DNA of 64,000 bases from Mytilinidion resinicola. Its lineage: Eukaryota; Ascomycota; Dothideomycetes; Mytilinidiales; Mytilinidiaceae. The position numbers and the translations under genes are program-made. Each line of letters starts with the position of its first letter. Position 1 is the first letter of the stretch. This document shows positions 44,789-56,748 of the stretch, piece after piece. The DNA lies in assembly GCF_010093595.1 (NCBI RefSeq), contig NW_022985440.1:2124549-2188548 (forward strand), in the 5' to 3' direction. The notes beneath the pieces were generated by a model. It searched no databases. It was not told the origin of the DNA and saw only the letters and a program-made list of their open reading frames with translations.

Positions 44789-45590
44789 TATCCCAATGCT
44801 GCCCGCCCGCTTTCTTTCTAGTGGTGGACTCCTTGTTCTAGAGGAGTTTATATAGGAGAAGAATAAGAGCAAACACGTGGACTAAAATACTGCACGTACG
44901 GCTAGGGTAGTGCACGTGATATAGTAATGTGTTTGTGCTGTACTTGCAACAGAGGCCATAGCACGTGCATAGTAAGGAGGAATAGGGGAGAGACGTGTAG
45001 GAGTGTGCGACGTTGTCGTAAATAAGATGGCCGCAAGCCCAGAAAGCAATCGGCCACCTCAGGTCCGGAGCAAACAGGCATGTTTGCCATTTCTGCTAGA
45101 CATCAGGTGTCAAAAGGAGTACACGGGGCGAGCTAGGGCTGATGATGGTAGAAAACTGTAACGATTGATAGTTAAGAAAGCACATCACTAGATGATCCGA
45201 CGAATTTTGTATAGTTTAAATTCGTTCTTATGTCCACATCCCTCCCCTGTCATATAATCCGTTTTTGGTACCTATAATCGCCATGAACCCTGCTCAGAAT
45301 GCCCTTGAAACGGAGGAACGAGCCAAAGAGTCGCTCGCAGAGTATAATAATGATGGCGAAATAAAAGAATAGTCGTGCACTCAATGCTCAGAGCACGCTC
45401 TAACGCCGAAAGAGAGACCGGCCTATACGCCGAAAGAAAATAACCAGAAGGTGAGAGATTCAGACCCTAGAAACGCCACGCTGAAAGCAACCCCCCATGA
45501 CCGTAAGTTTTTGAAGATTTATTCGTTTTCGACTTCATCAACGCTCTGGATATAGAACATACTCGAAAGCAAGCAATCATTAAGCAAGGA
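44789..45590. other. intergenic region
   Basis: About 800 bp with several CACGTG sites (near 44874, 44912 and 44962) and no supported gene. Confidence 0.45.
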
Positions 45591-47553
45591 TTAGACTTCG
45601 GCTTCATTCTCGTCATCCGAGGAAGAATCAACCGTAATGTGAACAATGTCTGTTTTGAAGGGCTCCTCGGCGGGCATAAAGCGGCACGGAGCTGCGGAAT
45701 GGATATGGGTTTCTCGCTTGTGCTTCCTCTTCACGAAGGCGACCTGAAATGTTCCAAGGACGGCGACCACCGCGCTTGCCCACCAGGCAATTGGAGTGAA
45801 ATTCAATTGGATACCGAGGCCGTAGAGGAAGCCGGCGATGGGGCTGGCCATGGTACGGCAAGCGGCTCCGGTGCTTGCGGCGAGGCCGTTGATCTTTCCG
45901 AGATGGGTCGGAGACGGAGAGGCCTCTTTGAGAAGGATGAGCAGGAGCGGGTAGGCCACGATGGAAAAGAAGTTACGAATGGTAAGGCAGATATAGATGC
46001 CAGGGTATACCCAGGACTCAGGAAGCATGGCAAGGTACGGGACGATAAAGTAGGCGATGGGATGGCCAATGGTGACGAGAATGAACAGCTTCCACACTCC
46101 GAGCCAGGCGGCCATTAGTGGGAACACAGCGGCCTGGATGACGAGCGCAATGATGCCATTGAAACTCATAATAATGCCGACCTGCTGGGTAGAAAGCCCG
46201 AGTCCGCCGGCCATTGGCGAGAAAGATTCGGCATTGACTGAAAGCTCGTCGATTCGTCGGTCTTGGAGGAAGATAGGGAGGAGATGGTCATAAGTCATCT
46301 GGTTGTTTGAACGTGTTAGTCATTGATCAGAGGTTATCGACTGATAAGGAGCTGGACTAACAGAATGGTACGTGAAGATACCCAAGGCGACAACTAGCAT
46401 AAGCACATTCTTCGTGAAAACCTTCCCATTCTGCTCAGAAGATATGGATGCGGAACGTCCGTCAGACTTTACATGCCAAGTTTCCTCCCGCTGAACATCA
46501 ACAGCGTCGAACGTCCCGTAGGACTCGGTGGTCAGGTTTGCAGCGGCGTGAGCTGTGGCTCCTGCGGTTGGAAGCAAAGGCGTCTCAGCCGTGGTGTTGT
46601 CCAGATCTTCAGGAGTGCTCCATGGTTGCATGTCCGGATGTGTCTCGACGAGGAAGAAATATCCAGCGACGATAGCAACGAGCATGAATACGGCGCAGAT
46701 AAGATTAGGAAGGAGATACGGGAACTTGGCGAAGATGTTATGCGGGGAAATAGAGAAGTTCTCGGCCGGATTGGCGAAGTACCCGCCTATGGAAGCTGGG
46801 CAGGGTTAGCATGGAAATTAGCTGCAGAAGGATTGGTATACTCACGCCCAATGATAGTTCCGACTGACCAGACAAACGGCATCACCGCGTAGGCTCGAGC
46901 TAGGTAAAGTTAGTCTAGAGACATTGAACGAAGATGAGGATAGAAAAGCTTACGCTCGTGCTCAGGCTTAGTGACTAACTCCCCAACCATAGTTTGAATG
47001 ACGCCAATATTGCCGTTTAGCATACCGCCAAGAATTCTGCCAGCGAGTGCAACCCAGAAGTTGGGAGCGAAGCCGAGAATGAGGAGAGACAGCAGGGTCC
47101 CGGCACATCCTAGCAGTAGGACTGGCTTCCGTCCGATGCGATCTGATAGACCTCCCCAGTACATGCCAGTTAAGGCCTCGGCGAGAGCGAAGGCGGAGAT
47201 GAGGATGCCAGCGTATAGAGCGGCATTCGCTTCGCCGGTGACATTGTAGTAGAGGACGAGCTTCCAGGCATACGGAAAGATGGAGGTGAGAGCAATGGGC
47301 TCCGCAACTCGTACAAGTGCTGTTGGAACACTAAGTTAGTTGATATTCGTGCATTGCATTATCGTGAGGGGGTGGAGTGACCAAGGGTGTGACTCCGGCT
47401 GCAGGAGACATGTGGCGCGACAGGTGCTAGTGCAGGCCGGCTCTCCGTTCGCGATGCTGACTGGGATTCTGGAGCAAACGTACCGAGGATGAAGAGCTGG
47501 ACGGTAGGAAACTTGTTCGGGTCTCGGGGGGTTCTTGTTTGAGTGAGAAACAT
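45591..47553 (-). CDS. MFS transporter (YCR023C/ZIFL-like)
   Basis: Exons 47553-47484, 47319-46954, 46899-46846, 46795-46362 and 46298-45591 encode 543 residues. It starts MFLTQTRTPRDPNKFPTVQL and leads to ALVRVAEPIALTSIFPYAW. Then comes MYWGGLSDRIGRKPVLLLG, the MFS loop 2-3 signature, and AGRILGGMLNGNIGVIQTM. The next segments are VGELVTKPEHE, AYAVMPFVWSVGTIIGP, a hydrophilic central loop, and a second half with GLSTQQVGIIMSFNG. The C-terminal tail is acidic. This matches fungal relatives of yeast YCR023C and plant zinc-induced facilitator-like transporters; the substrate is unknown. The second acceptor was placed at CAACAG (47320) rather than an upstream TTAG because only it keeps the frame. 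Confidence 0.9.
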
Positions 47554-49794
47554 GGTCTGGGAGCCTGATATAGATCTTACGGTTGTGCCAACACGCAGCG
47601 GGCAGGCTCGGCGGAACGGTATATGAGCGTTCGCTGCGTTTGACCTAGGGAACCCCGGAAATTGAAGAAGAAGAGCTGCAAACGGAAGACGCAGACAGAA
47701 TGGAGTAAAGTGAAAGAGTGTGGTGGGCGGGGTGGACGAAGAAGTTTATCAGGTCAACGCCGGCACACGACCACCGAACGACGGCCCGTGCTTGCCCGAT
47801 TCAGACATGCATTCCTTTCCACAGCTCCCCCTCTCCGCATGCAACGCCCTCGCCACAACTGCTGCATTCCCCTCTTTCATTCTATCGTACTCCACTGCTC
47901 ATATCCTAACCTTCACTCACCGGTACGTTGCGCTGCTTGCATCCTGCCTGTCTACGCTGCTTATCTCGCATCGCTAGAGTTTTGATATCAAAATCGCCGG
48001 CCGTGTTTCCGCTGTCAAGGCGCCGCTAGATGCATGCACTGGCCCGCCAGGACCTTGTCTCCGAGTGGAGGCGAAGAGTTAGTACACCAGCTGATAGGCC
48101 CACCCGATGTCGGCCCATACCCCGGGCGACGAAAATCCTTGCTTCGGCTGCAGATGATGTGGCGGCTCTGCGCCGTTCCGCAACTGTAACTCTATGCTGT
48201 CTATTCTCTGTCAGTGCTCCGTTTGAGAGCAGGAGAAGGGAAAAGGTGCTTTTCGGCCATATGCATGCCTTGCGGGCGTTGGGAGCAGCGAGGGGAGCGC
48301 GAAATCTCTTCATCGTCGAAGAGCGGTCAGATAGCCCGACCCCTCTCTCTCTCAAAGCTGAGCACCTGCATTTAGGCCAAGGCACATCCGCCATGCCTGG
48401 AGCGACGATCGCCGTTAGCGGTTGCAATCGAGGTGGGGTCCACGGCCCATCTCCATATGGCCAGGTCGCCTCGTCGCTCCTTGTCCAGTCTATCTGCGAA
48501 ACTTGCTCGCAGCCCCAGTGCGCTGGGATTTCCGTATCTCGCAGCTCGCGAAGCGGCCCGAATCCTCACCGGACGGGAGGATTCGAAGTCCGGATTCCTG
48601 CTTTACTGTTTACTGCGAGTCAGCACTTATCAATGGCACGCCGAGGCCTCCCGAAGTCTGCAGCTGTGCCATGTCCTGGGATCGCGACCTGATACATGTA
48701 CACATGCAAGCTGCCCTATGCATGGCTCCAGCACAGCGGGGTTGTCGATTCCATATCGCGTGGGACGCGCAAGGATAGACGTGAAGATGGACCCTTATCC
48801 ATGCTTGAATAATGACAGCCGTCGGCAAAGACCTTGCTTCTATCCAGGACTAGCTTCAGAGGCATGCTTGAAAGGCCATGACCGACGTCTACCGGGTGTT
48901 ATTCATTTATCTCGGCTCAACTTACCATACTCCGTTGCTGTTACGAAACGGAAGATTCTCGAACCATGTGGCTGGTGACATGTGCGGGGAGGAAATGCTA
49001 GCTTCGAAAGTTGCCTGCCGTACACCTGTCGGTACAATTCAGTGATACCTGTCAGTGCAGTTGTTCTAATTCGTGGGCGTTGGACGTTGCATTTGACAAG
49101 CTGCAGAGAATTCTGAAGCGGGCTTGATCACGAGTTTCTATGAACCTTCGACGCTCATTGGCTCGTTAGCCCTACACGCAAGGCTTGAAAATAGTTCCAT
49201 TTGACCTCTCCTCAAGTCGGGCCCAGTGGTATCTCCCAACTCCTTGATATGTCAAGCCTTTGTTATCTTATGATTCACTCGAGCAATTGGAAGAGCGACC
49301 GTAATATGATCTGGGATGCAGATTAGGTCGCATCACCAAGGTTCCCTGGTGCAATCAGATGGCGCGTCCCCCAGCCCTAATATGAAGAGATAAAGCCATG
49401 CGCATACATAATAAGGCGACTCGTATCCCAGAACTCCATAGCCCAGCTGTCCTGTTTGCGACGTTCTTCGTGGCATGTGAAGTCCAGAGAGCGTCGCAAA
49501 CAGTTCCCCAAGCATGCTAGCCGTCTTGGGAAGCGAAGACATACGCACAGCCACAGCCCCGGAGTGGCTGAGACAGGATCCGCGTGTCGTGGTCATTCGT
49601 TGTGGCGTTTTCCAACTGCAACGTCATTGCAGTCGTTGCCCAAGGCCCCTCGTTTCAACACCACGTCTCCTCATAAACAACTCCTTTGCCTGACCACACC
49701 ACTCATCCACATCACACATTACACAAGACACGCACCTTTTTCCTCGTCCAATCCCACACTCAACTATCAAACTTTATCCCCCCATCTCGTAGTC
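47554..49794. other. long intergenic region
   Basis: About 2.2 kb between divergent genes. ORFs on both strands (the longest 220 codons at 48030-48692) lack domains and starts in context; I treat them as chance. It includes the Vip1-like promoter. Confidence 0.45.
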
Positions 49795-50658
49795 ATGGCC
49801 ACCACAGTCCACGTCGAGAACATCTCCAGCCAGACGAGCGAGAAGGAAGTCAGAGACTTCTTCAGCTTCTGGTAAGTCTTCTGCATGTAATCCCATCAGA
49901 TTCGCAAAAGTACAACTAAAGCCATGAACAAACTGTTAACATCTCCCAGCGGCAAAATCTCTTCCCTCTCCGTCACCCCCACGGCAGACTCCCAATCCGC
50001 AACCGTAACCTTTGAAAAAGAGACGGCCGCCAAAACCGCCCTCCTCCTCGACAACACCCAGCTCGGCCCCACCGCCGTCTCTGTGACCTCCGCCAAGTCC
50101 ATCGATCAGATTGCCGCCGGCCATGTCACGACCGAAGACGCTCTGGAGAAAGAGCACGAGCACGAGCTCGAACAGGAAGATAAGCCCCGCTCCCGCATCG
50201 TCGCCGAGTACCTCGCCCACGGCTACGTCATCTCCGACAACGCCATCGAACGCGCCATCGCCCTCGACAAGCAGCACGGCATCAGCACACGCTTCACTTC
50301 GGCGCTGAAGCAATTCGACACCAAGTTCAAGGCGACGGAGAAGGCACAGGCGGTCGACACGAAGCTGGGTGTGACAGATAAGGCAGTTACGGGATGGCGT
50401 GGCATCAACTCTTACTTCGAGAAGGCGCTGGGTACGCCCACAGGCCAGAAGATCGCGAGTCTGTACACCGAGGGGAACAAGCAGGTCGTGGACGTGCATA
50501 CGGAGGCAAGACGTCTGGCGGATCTGAAGAAGCAGCATGCAGCTGGCACGACGGGTGAGAAATCGTCTGTGGAGGAGGCTGGCGTGCATGAGGTGACCGA
50601 GGGCAAGACGGGCGCCAAGGATGAGAGCGAGAAGCCCGCTGCTTCGGCCTCGACCTGA
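49795..50658 (+). CDS. Vip1-like RRM RNA-binding protein
   Basis: Exons 49795-49871 and 49950-50658 encode 261 residues. The single RRM begins TTVHVENISSQTSEKEVRDF (RNP2 strand) and FFSFCGKISSLSVTP, with TVTFEKETAAKTALLL in the RNP1 position and TAVSVTSA. After it come an acidic linker (EKEHEHELEQED) and the conserved segment SRIVAEYLAHGYVISDNAIE. Next are RAIALDKQHGISTRFTSALK, GWRGINSYFEKALGTPTGQK and VVDVHTEARRLADLKKQ. This is the arrangement of S. pombe Vip1 and its fungal relatives. The molecular role is poorly defined: RNA binding, perhaps at the cytoskeleton. The tail is Ala/Glu-rich. The 78-nt intron is needed to link the RRM halves. Confidence 0.9.
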
Positions 50659-51471
50659 GGTCGAGTAGAATCGGGATAGGTTTCAGGGAGTTGGCGGCGA
50701 GGCGAGGTACATGGGTCGGGATGGGTTGGTTTCTTTGGTCTCCTTTACGAAAGTGACGAGGAATGAGCTTGATGGATGATCGATACCATTGGTTAGGGGG
50801 TTTACCTAGTAGCACGCAATACCTAGTCTCTTTTGCTACTGTAGATGATTATGCTTCGCAAACCTAGTCAGGTGGCCGTGAAGTGACCGCAAAGTGAGCA
50901 CAAATCGATGTTATCTCCCCTTCTCTCCGATCCCCCTCTATATCTACCCCACAATACCTCCATTTTTCCACCCCCTCCAATCCATCGAAGCACCCCTCAA
51001 TACATGCTCCTCTAGCAGAAACAGCAACTGGCGCGCTTAGATTTCAACCCAAATTTCAACCCTTATGCTACAGACCTGAATCACGACCTCCAGTTTTTCG
51101 GAACCATCTCCGTCAGTCCTAAGGCATTGACTAGACCCAACATACTCTAGGTTTAGAGGTGGGACACAGAGAAGTACCTCTCTGACCTCCTCCCTGTGCA
51201 CGGGCCACGTCGTTAGAACCACATCTCATGCACACTTGCAGAGCATCGATTAACAGCCAACTATATGTTCTCGCCACAAAAATCTATGTCCATATCTTTG
51301 AGGCTATGATAGGTCTCAACCTCTCTCGCTGTGCACTCTTCCCTTCTAAGTATGTGTTGGCGCCTACTGAAGGATTGCGGCGCAGCCTCCGCCCAGCATG
51401 ACTGCTGTTTCGACACACTCTAGGGTTGCGTCTCTCGCATCGTCAACCTTCCATTTGAGACTACGTCTTGA
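50659..51471. other. intergenic region
   Basis: About 800 bp with pyrimidine-rich stretches near 50920-51010; no supported gene. Confidence 0.45.
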
Positions 51472-54167
51472 CTAAAACCACTGAAGGCTAACGTTCTCAA
51501 TAATGTTCTCCAAAATGGGAATTGGGCTTCCAATGAAGCCCCATCACCGAAGAAGAAAAACGAGGAAGCTTCCTTGACCTCCATTCTAGACACGCCGAGC
51601 CTACGCACTGAGCTCGCTCTTATCGTCCTCCTCTGCATAGAATTCATGCGCAACAACCTCGATTCCACTTTCGATGCCTCAGTCTCGGCTCCCACAGTCT
51701 CTATCCCCATCGCAAGCCCCAACGCTGACGCAGAACAGAACCTCATAAATTTCAGTACGCCCGAAGATGGCACGGCCACGGCAGAAGAGCATGCAAGGAA
51801 ACAAAGAGAGCGGAGATCTCGCCAACACAGACACAAGGTCTCCGACGTGCTGCCTTGACGTTCTTCGATAAATGGCGCGCGGGGGTCATGCAGCGGATCT
51901 GCGACGTGGTCGGTGTGCGGGGCGAGGTGGTTCGGCGGGCGAAGGCGAAACGTAAGGTTGAAACTGAAGCGGCGGAGATGGAAAAGCGCAACATAGACTA
52001 CCTGAACTGGGCTGAGGGGGAGAGCACCGGTGAGACTATTAGCAATGAGCCTGCGATTGGAACGCATGGGTATACTGCCATATCTACGACATTGGCTAAG
52101 TTTGACGAGTCAAAACGCGTTTCCATACTTCATTGTTTGCTTCTGTTGTTGCTTAGTCTCGAGCACTATCCCGCCCATTCTCGTGTCCTTCTGCTGTATA
52201 TCTCCAGTAGTCTTTGTCTCTTCGTGGAAGTTCTGGCTACTCATGAGAAATCTTTTGCGGAAGGGCTTCTAGCAACCCCTGCTTCGCACATGGACGCAGA
52301 TGAGTCTACGAAGAAGAAGGCATCTGATGACGCTGTGGCACGCAGATGGAAGGTCGGTCTCGCGACCGTCGGCGGAGCTGTCCTGATCGGCGTCACTGGA
52401 GGCCTGGCGGCTCCGTTGCTGGCCGGTGGTGTTGGCACTGTAATGGGTGGGCTTGGCCTTGGGGCTACGGTCATTTCTGGGTACCTGGGTGCTCTGGCTG
52501 GTAGCACGGTGCTTGTTGGGAGTTTGTTTAGGGCTTACGGCGGGAAGATGACTGGGAAAATCATGGATCAGTATGCGAAAGCGGTGGAAGACTTTCAGTT
52601 TATTCCTATTCGAGGTATGTGAGTTCCGTTATCTACTACGTCTTGACTTGCGCACTTCTGTGTGCGTCATCTTCGAAACTAGTCACTGATCCGATGTCCC
52701 AGCTTCATACACGCCTGCCAGTCAATGTCGTACAGAGGAGATGTCTTTTCGCGACTCCAGACAGCAAGAACAGCACAGACTGCACGTCGCTATTGGTATT
52801 AGTGGGTGGCTCAACTCTGAATCAGACGTTACTATACCCTGGGACGTCTTACACTGCACCGGAATCGAACCATTCGCTCTCCATTGGGAGCTTGATGCAC
52901 TTCTTCGCCTAGGAACATCACTGACCGAAGTGTTCAAAAGCTATGCCTGGGAGGGCGCCAAGATCGAATCGTTCGTCGCACTTTATTCGGCGCTCTGTAT
53001 GCAGAGCTGTGGCCGCTTGGCTTCTTGAAAATGGCCAGCATGCTAGACAACCCTTTCTCAGTAGCTGTTTCGAGGAGCGACAAAGCGGGAAAGGTCCTGG
53101 CTCACGCCCTCATTAGCAAAGTCTAGGGAGAACGGCCAGTCACTCTAGTAGGATACTCGCTGGGTGCTCGAGTCATCTTCTCTTGTTTGTTGGAGCTGGC
53201 AGAGCAAAACGCTTTTGGTTTGATCGAGTCGGTGGTTCTTATGGGGTCTCCGACGCCTTCTAGCAGTAGTGCTTAGCGGAGGATCCGTGCAGTCGTGTCA
53301 GCAAGGGTTGTGAATATCTACAGCGAAGAGGACTATATTGTTAGTTTAACATATGCCCTGGGATTCCTCTCTCGAACCAGCAAAATCCAGCTCGGAGTTG
53401 TGGGACTCCAGGCTGTACAAGGAGTGCATGGGATTCGGAATGTTGACATGAGCGATCTGATCACTGGTCACGACAAGTACCGGTATCTGGTTGGTTCGAT
53501 TTTGGGGAAGATTGGGTTTGAAGACGTTGATGCGATGCAGGTTGAGGAGCAAGTCAATGCATTGAAGGTGGTCGAGCGCAAGGAAGAAGAATTGAAGATG
53601 CGGGACAAGGAGCAGAGTGAGAAGCCGAAGGAACAGATTGGAAAGCCGAAGGAACAGATTGAGAAGCCAAAGGAACAGGTTGAGAAGCCGGAGGAACAGA
53701 GTGAGGAGCCGAAGGAACATCTTCCTTTCGAGTTCACGAGTCCAGAGACATCTTCACGTCCTCCGCTAGCGCAGTCCTCTAGCTCTAGAACGGTGGTACC
53801 TACCGAATCGAAGGCGAAGGCGGAACCTCTCGATGCACTGTCTGATTCTTCGGATGACGAATATGTCTTGAGAAATGGACGAATTACTATGACGGATATG
53901 GAGAAGGAAGATGCACTCCCTCTTCCAGCACGCCCAGCTGTTGTGCAGCAACCTGCTGTATTGATCGAGCAAATGGAGGCATTCAGCTTGAAGCCAAATA
54001 TCGAAATGTCGATTGCCAAGACTGAGTCAGATACTGAGTCTCTCGCTTCACTCCCGCTCGCGGATATGTGTGAAGTCGAGCCACTGCCCGAACCAGAACT
54101 AGAGAACGAGAGGGTGCAGTTTGGGTCGTCAGTTCGAGGCTTTGAGCTGACGTGGGAGACACGCTGA
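51472..54167 (+). pseudogene. DUF726 (TMCO4-like) alpha/beta-hydrolase protein, inactivated
   Basis: The frame is open from 51472 with no ATG. LDTPSLRTELALIVLLCIEF and then ALTFFDKWRAGVMQRICDV are in different frames (shift near 51840). The membrane part follows, with VGLATVGGAVLIGVTGGLAA, GGVGTVMGGLGLGATVISG and FRAYGGKMTGKIMD. After an intron near 52617 comes HRLHVAIGISGWL. A second shift near 52968 precedes ALYAELWPLGFLKMASMLDN. The hydrolase elbow TLVGYSLGARVIFS gives the GxSxG serine. Two TAG codons, at 53124-53126 (before GERPV) and 53274-53276 (before RRIRAVV), sit where relatives have Trp. The C-terminus has KPKEQ repeats and an acidic tail. DUF726 proteins are membrane-linked putative hydrolases. 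Four lesions make this a pseudogene. Confidence 0.85.
53619..53723 (+). repeat. 21-bp tandem repeat, five copies, within the DUF726 locus
   Basis: Five in-frame units each encode a seven-residue block of the EKPKEQI type, with Lys to Glu drift in the last two. The repeat keeps frame, so it arose as coding sequence. Confidence 0.9.
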
Positions 54168-55339
54168 TGCCGTTTTGTATAGCCCTACGTGTCGCGACGA
54201 CATATCACAATTCTTCCACTACTAAATCCTACGTTGTGCTTCGATCTTCGGATATTCACGTGCTTTATTTCGACAATCTCCCGCTGAAAGTGGGTGAGGG
54301 TCGACTGCAACTGAAGTAGGCACGTAGGCTACTTATTCGGGGTTGCTAGGATTTTATGGTGACCTCCCAGAGCGGACTTGTTTCCGGATATTGGACGTCG
54401 AGAGCATGCCTAAAGAGGCAGGTGGAATCTTGCGGTTGCTTTCGTTGGTGCGCGGAGGACTGTAGTGACAATGCACCAAACATCTGGAGAGCTAATCCAG
54501 CAGCAGCGAAACCAATAACAAACCCAGTTTGTGGTCCACATCTGGGGATAATAAAGCTGCTCTGCAGAGGACATCGAAGTCTCATTCAAATCCTCTCCCC
54601 ACGTGAGGTGGTGTTTTGATGGCCAGACCTAAGCATCAGAGATCTCAGCCGTCGTTACATCGAACCACAGCCACTTTTCTCAATGCTTCTTGAAACGAAC
54701 GATCACTGCTTGAAACAAATGGGAAGCCTAATTACAACGGAACAGGCGAGGCGTATAAGAAAAGCATCGACCACACTCTAAGCACTCTTAACCCGGAACT
54801 CTAACCAAAGTCATGGGTACAGGCCGAGTTTCAAAACGACGGGCCTTGTCTCATAACCATGCAGTTCTGGCCGAATCTTCATCCCGCAGACCGTGACGAG
54901 CGAGCTGCCGACCGAGCGGCCGTAATATGACTGGGGGCTTCCTGGAAAAGGCTTGGGCGTGGCCGCAGATTACTGCGCATAGTTTCTTCAAGATGAACCT
55001 CCGCAATTCAGGGTGATATACGCTCCTTCTACCACCTTATAGGCGAATCCCTCGAGCGCAATGAGGGAATGCTACGTTGATGGTCCGTTGCATCAGCCTA
55101 TCAAAGTCCTCGAGAACCCACAAAGGAACGACTTGGTTCAATTGACGATTCGCGAGGCGCAATGCCTACCTTGTTGCCCATAAAATGAAACCATAGCATT
55201 TCGTAAGTAGATCTAGGTAGCCATGCGTATTCATACGTATATACACGGACGTCTTTCTTCCATGTAACTCTCCTTTTCTTTCTCTCACCTCGCAATTGAA
55301 TTAACATTTCTACCCACGTTCTTCGTTCTTTTTGCTAAT
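54168..55339. other. intergenic region
   Basis: About 1.2 kb between the DUF726 locus and GH16; no supported gene. CT-rich sequence sits directly upstream of the GH16 start. Confidence 0.5.
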
Positions 55340-56748
55340 ATGCGTTCCTCCATTTCTGCTGCGTCCACTGTTGCTCTCTTGTTAGGCTCGTCCATCCCTG
55401 CGCAGGCTCGTAGGCACCACCACTCCCATCTCCACTGGATTCATTCTAGTTACTCAACTCCCAATATATCTACACTGTATGCTACTGGTTCCGCATCATC
55501 TGGATTCGCCTCTGCACCAATTGGATTTGTTCCTGTACCGCTCTCGTCCGCATCTTCGCCGATTTTATATACTTCTGTGCTATCTGTATCTACTGCTTCG
55601 CCATCTGAACACCACCCTTCCCCCTCTTCATCCGCGCCCTCGCCATCCGCTCCCTCGCCATCCGCCTACACCTCTTCATCGTCCGCATCCACAGTTTCAT
55701 CCTCCTCATCCGCCGCAGCTGCCGCATCCACCCCTTCCGCTTCCAACTCCGCCTCAGGCTACACCATCGCGGCCTCCTGGGATGCCACAAACTTCTTCGA
55801 CAACTTTAAGTTCTTCACAGACACTGACCCCACCTCCGGCTTCGTCAAGTATGTCGACGAAACCACCGCGAAAGCCGACGGACTCGCAAAGTACCAAAAT
55901 AACCAAGTCTACCTCGGCGTCGACACGTCCTCGAAAGACGCGAGCGGCGGCAGAGACAGCGTGCGACTCGAATCAAAGACCGCGTTCAACAACGGACTGC
56001 TCATCGGGGATTTCGAGCACATGCCCGGAGGCGCTTGTGGGATTTGGCCAGCTTTGTACGTACCACCACTACCTCCCCCCCTTTCCCTTCCTCTTTCCTT
56101 CATGCGTCTTTCATCCATCTTTGAAAGGAGCGTTGCTAACATCCCGGCAGCTGGGTCATCAACAACGACGGCAATCTGCCCTACACGGAAATCGACATCG
56201 TCGAGGGCGTCGCCCTGCAAGACCACGACGACATCAGCATGTACACGGGCCCGGCCTGCACCATGGCCGTGCGCAACGCCGCCGAGCTCGGCACTGCGCC
56301 CTCCTTCGACTGCGCGCTCGCCGACGGCGGGTGCCACATCACCGGGCCCACCGGCACCTTCGGCGACAGCTTCAACTCCCACAACGGCGGCGTGTGGGCG
56401 CTGCAGGTCGAGAGCGACGGGATCCGCATCTGGCAGTTCCCGCGCGACAGGATCCCGGCTGACATCACGGCGGGGAATCCGGAGCCGAGCGGGTGGGGAA
56501 ACGCGATCTTGGACTGGCAGCCGGCGAGCTGTGACATGGAGACTGCGTTTGCGTCGATGACGACGGTGCTTAACATCGATCTTTGTGGGAGCAACTATAG
56601 CGGCGGGGCGTGGGGAGAGGAGGATTGGACGGGGTGCTATGCGAGCACAAAGGTCGGGACGTGTGAGGCGTATGTGAGGGATAACCCGACTGCGTTTGCG
56701 GATGCGTATTTCCTGATTAATTCGGTCAAGTGGTATCAGAAGCCTTGA
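55340..56748 (+). CDS. secreted GH16 endo-1,3(4)-beta-glucanase-like enzyme
   Basis: Exons 55340-56055 and 56151-56748 encode 437 residues. The signal peptide is MRSSISAASTVALLLGSSIP. A Ser/Pro/Ala-rich linker of about 100 residues follows, probably O-glycosylated. The catalytic domain starts near GYTIAASWDATNFFDNFKFF and includes DSVRLESKTAFNNGLLIGDF and GGACGIWPAFWV. The active-site strand TEIDIVEGV has the ExDxxE triad: nucleophile Glu, Asp helper, acid/base Glu. It ends NSVKWYQKP. The fold and motif are those of fungal GH16 glucanases acting on mixed-linkage or laminarin-type beta-glucans outside the cell. An N-terminal rather than C-terminal Ser-rich linker is somewhat unusual. The only intron (56056-56150) splits PAF/W just before the catalytic strand. 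Confidence 0.92.

Noticed and set aside
48030..48692. 220-codon plus-strand ORF
   Set aside because: Arg/Ser/Pro-rich composition typical of chance frames in GC-rich spacer, no domain, and overlapping open frames on both strands.
55479..56462. 327-codon frame overlapping GH16
   Set aside because: Shifted frame of the GH16 exon running through its intron; Arg/Pro/His-rich with no domain.
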